Part shown: piece by piece, positions 30,743 to 32,782 of the stretch | How positions within the stretch are numbered: position 1 is the first letter of the stretch | Layout: every line of letters starts with the position of its first letter | Source of the DNA: Candidatus Omnitrophota bacterium | GTDB taxonomy: Bacteria; Omnitrophota; Gorgyraeia; DAOVKU01 | DNA length: 32,782 nt | Direction of reading: 5' to 3' | Assembly: GCA_030631665.1 (NCBI GenBank) | Contig: DAOVKU010000005.1 | Coordinates: 1 to 32,782, forward strand | Made by a program: the position numbers and the translations under genes | The notes under the pieces: model-generated | The model's input: only the letters and a program-made list of their open reading frames with translations | What the model was told of the DNA's origin: nothing | Databases searched by the model: none

Positions 30743-31229
30743 GGCCTTAAAAAAAGCCCAGAAGGGGCAAAATCCTAATTTATCAGGTTACGTAAAGAGT
30801 CCCCGGCAGCCTATTTTGGGCCCTCGCCTTGGATATCAGAAGAAGCCTGGAAAGCATGGAGTAGCTAGGAAAAATAATTTTTTAGTTGGGGGAATGGTTT
30901 TCGGAACTCTCCTGCTTCTCTCTCTGGCACTGATATTGGGCTATATGCAGAACCTACAAAAAATATACATAGAAAAACCTGTATTGGTCGTTCCTCAAGC
31001 AAAAACAACAACTGCTGTACCAATTAATACCGTTAAGACATTCAAGGAAAGCCCTTTATTTAAATTAAACGGCATTGTTCATGATAAAAATAAACCCCTG
31101 GCAGTCATAAATGATAAGATTGTTGAAGCCGGAGGGATTGTAGACGGTGCTAAAGTAACCAAAATAAACAGCGATAAAGCCGAGCTTTCTTATAGGGGCA
31201 GAAAGATAATTCTTCAAATCGGAAAGTAA
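30726..31229 (+). CDS. GspB/ExeB-like secretion protein
   Basis: The 167-residue protein begins MSIITEALKKAQKGQNPNL, the usual N-terminal signature of GspB/ExeB proteins, has one membrane segment (about 53-73), a Pro/Thr linker, and a periplasmic C-terminal domain of the T2SSB type (LFKLNGIVHDKNKPLAVIND, then EAGGIVDGAKVTKINSDKAE). It forms an inner-membrane complex with the ExeA-like ATPase just upstream. No other type II secretion gene is in the window. Overlapping translation supports a stoichiometric pair. Confidence 0.87.
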   Translation: MSIITEALKKAQKGQNPNLSGYVKSPRQPILGPRLGYQKKPGKHGVARKNNFLVGGMVFGTLLLLSLALILGYMQNLQKIYIEKPVLVVPQAKTTTAVPINTVKTFKESPLFKLNGIVHDKNKPLAVINDKIVEAGGIVDGAKVTKINSDKAELSYRGRKIILQIGK

Positions 31230-31255
31230 GTGCCTCTTTTTATTCCAACCCTTTT

Positions 31256-31675
31256 TTAATATCCCATAAACTGCAGAATAATTTTTCTATCTCTGGAGCG
31301 ATTATCAAATTCTAGAAAGACTATCTGCTGCCAGGTTCCAAGAAGTAATTTCCCTTTGCTGAAAGGACAGGTAAAAGTAGGTTTGCAGATTGCCGAGCGC
31401 ACATGCGCGTAACCATTGCCATCATGCCACGCCATATTATGATGATAGTTCTTGCTCTTCGGGGCTAAACCTTCAAATAATTCTTTAATATCTTTATATA
31501 AACCCGGTTCAAATTCAAAAGTTGTCAGGCCCGCCGTTGAACCGCCCACAAAAATAGTTACGCTTCCTTCTTCTAAACCTGTTTCTTTAAGGCGGGTTTC
31601 TATGTGAGAGGTGATATTATGATAGTCTCCGTCTCCTTTTGTTTTTAACTCTAAGTATTCAGTAATTATTTTCAT
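31256..31675 (-). CDS. YjbQ/UPF0047 family protein, second copy
   Basis: The 139-residue protein has the family blocks FVGGSTAGLTTFEFEPGLYKD, NYHHNMAWHDGNGYAHVRSA and LLGTWQQIVFLEFDNRSRDR. It resembles the archaeal-type YjbQ branch, which has GSTA in place of HTTA in the first block. It converges with the GspB-like gene. The 6019-6438 homologue has the standard HTTA form, so the genome keeps two divergent versions. The role is unknown. Confidence 0.88.
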   Translation of the reverse strand: MKIITEYLELKTKGDGDYHNITSHIETRLKETGLEEGSVTIFVGGSTAGLTTFEFEPGLYKDIKELFEGLAPKSKNYHHNMAWHDGNGYAHVRSAICKPTFTCPFSKGKLLLGTWQQIVFLEFDNRSRDRKIILQFMGY

Positions 31676-31707
31676 AAACTAAAAAAGCATCTTAAGTAAA
31701 AATTTTT

Positions 31708-32484
31708 CTATGAATTTTTCAAAACTCTAATCATATCTTTATGGATAAAACCATTTGAGGCAACAATATCTTTTTTGTAGTGACTAAAACCGCATCCGCT
31801 GAAGTTTGTTATTTGTCCTCCCGCTTCTTTAATTATTAATGTGGCTGCGGCGATATCCCAGGAATGTAAATCGAGTTCCCAGAAACCATCCAGCCTTCCG
31901 CAAGCTACATAGGAAGCATCCAAAGCCGCTGCCCCCGGCCTTCTCACGCCCTGACATTTTTTTAGAAAAGCAACAAAATGTCCTACATTGTCATCCGCTA
32001 TAGTTTTTATATTATAGGAGAAACCTGTTGCCAGAAGAGAGCTTTTAAGTTTTTTATTGTTTGAGGGGTGAATTTTTCTACCATTGAGAAAGGCGCCCTT
32101 TTTTTCCTGGGCTAAAAAAAGTTCATCTCGCATGGGATCATATACAACACCCAGAATAATCTCGTTGTTTTTTTCAAGTGCAATAGAAACGCAAAAAAAA
32201 GGAAAGGTATGAGCAAAATTATTTGTGCCGTCAAGTGGGTCTACTATCCATTTATAAATAGATTTACTACCTCTCTGTCCTCCCTCTTCTGCTAAAAAAA
32301 TGTGCCCCGGAAAATGGGTCTTTATTTTTTTTCTAATGATATCTTCCGCTTTTTTATCAACATCTGTAACCAGGTTAATTTCGCCCTTAAAAGAGATTTT
32401 CTTAATTTTTCCAAGGCGGCTTTTTATAAAATTACCTGCCTCAATGGCTGCGGTGATAGCTGTTTTTTTAAAAAGTTCTCTCAT
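31708..32484 (-). CDS. Inositol monophosphatase family protein
   Basis: The 258-residue protein carries all metal-binding motifs of the family: Glu66-Glu67 (FLAEEGG), DPLDGTNNF (82-90, with Asp82 and Asp85) and SWDIAAATLIIKEAGG (Asp210). These coordinate magnesium for hydrolysis of phosphate monoesters such as inositol 1-phosphate, or bisphosphates such as PAP in CysQ relatives. The ATG overlaps the TGA of the LOG-family gene as ATGA (32481-32484), so the two were once co-translated. Confidence 0.92.
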   Translation of the reverse strand: MRELFKKTAITAAIEAGNFIKSRLGKIKKISFKGEINLVTDVDKKAEDIIRKKIKTHFPGHIFLAEEGGQRGSKSIYKWIVDPLDGTNNFAHTFPFFCVSIALEKNNEIILGVVYDPMRDELFLAQEKKGAFLNGRKIHPSNNKKLKSSLLATGFSYNIKTIADDNVGHFVAFLKKCQGVRRPGAAALDASYVACGRLDGFWELDLHSWDIAAATLIIKEAGGQITNFSGCGFSHYKKDIVASNGFIHKDMIRVLKNS

Positions 32485-32782
32485 TTTTTTCTGTAAAATT
32501 TTTTAAGAGTAGATATCGTTTCTTTCACCGACACAAATTATAGGAAGAGGCGAAATGCGCTCTGTTTGAATTAAGGCCACTGTTTCAAAAAACTCATCTA
32601 AAGTTCCAAAGCCACCCGGAAAAACTACCAGGGCCTTTGAGTATTTGGTAAACATTACTTTGCGGCAAAAAAAGTATTTAAAACTCACTAATTTGGTAAT
32701 GTGAGGATTTGCTTTTTGCTCGGAAGGTAATTCAATGTTTAAACCGATAGAATTGCCTCCGGCTTCCTTGGCACCTTTATTG
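32481..32782 (-). pseudogene. LOG-family nucleotide-binding protein, C-terminally disrupted (5' end outside window)
   Basis: The reading frame enters from the right edge and encodes EAGGNSIGLNIELPSEQKAN, then FFCRKVMFTKYSKALVVFPG and PGGFGTLDEFFETVALIQ, the signature of the TIGR00730/LOG family (cytokinin-type phosphoribohydrolases). After PLPIICVG it ends at a TAA at 32503, short of the usual C-terminus. In the next frame, VKETISTLKKFYRKK follows and stops at TGA 32481, overlapping the next ATG. That segment resembles the normal LOG C-terminal helix, so about 30-40 residues appear deleted with a frame change. Confidence 0.7.

Noticed and set aside
1-32782. CRISPR arrays, tRNA and rRNA genes
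   Set aside because: No regularly spaced repeats, cloverleaf sequences or rRNA-like stretches were seen in either strand.

Overview
The window is AT-rich bacterial DNA and most likely comes from the PVC superphylum, probably Omnitrophota (Candidatus Omnitrophica) or a close relative. The best marker is the small basic protein at 2386-2688, which matches the TIGR04137 family described as a PVC signature protein. Three tandem TIGR04073 (exosortase-associated) proteins, two SPOR proteins, AsmA-like proteins and lipoproteins point to a Gram-negative envelope. I see no rRNA, tRNA, CRISPR array or insertion sequence.

Layout. Positions 1-3754 hold the end of an AsmA-like protein, a SPOR membrane protein, a TPR protein, the PVC signature protein and a secreted SH3 protein. 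Positions 3781-9143 are housekeeping: flavodoxin-like protein, M50 protease, aroB, YjbQ, an EF-Tu-domain-2-like protein, a GNAT, NAD(P)HX epimerase, a second SPOR protein and a stand-alone Lrp-type effector domain. Positions 9183-15386 are envelope genes: a HAMP protein coupled to a PF10091/GH144-like glycoside hydrolase, a flavin reductase-like protein, two lipoproteins, a PilZ protein, an extended SDR, and a secreted protein with a Ser/Thr linker and a hydrophobic-basic C-terminal tail resembling an exosortase sorting signal. Positions 15449-17012 carry the three TIGR04073 paralogues. The third sits behind a c-di-GMP-I (GEMM-I) riboswitch followed by a perfect-stem terminator.

Positions 17217-22672 look like one long operon from a near-consensus promoter: a tRNA-binding protein, membrane protein, two YkgJ-like Cys-cluster proteins, GNAT, PilZ, a frameshifted secreted protein, a LigD-type phosphoesterase and a PAS-PAS-GGDEF-HD-GYP protein. 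The makers, degraders and readers of c-di-GMP (GGDEF/HD-GYP, two PilZ proteins and the riboswitch) therefore cluster around surface-protein genes.

Positions 22667-26415 are an accessory island. A Panacea (DUF4065) antitoxin plus RelE/ParE-like toxin lies between a truncated 5' copy and a full copy of an SPL-type radical SAM gene, flanked by a direct repeat of about 105 bp. A SIR2-like protein with an unassigned C-terminal half follows. From 26658 to 29732, on the minus strand, are a small HTH protein, a B12-binding-type radical SAM protein, a zincin and an AsmA-like protein. An ExeA/GspB-like pair follows on plus. The end, on minus, has a second YjbQ, an inositol monophosphatase-family protein and a LOG-family gene that appears internally deleted.

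Two families of hairpin-rich intergenic repeats are scattered through the first half. All function calls come from reading motifs; no database search was run.
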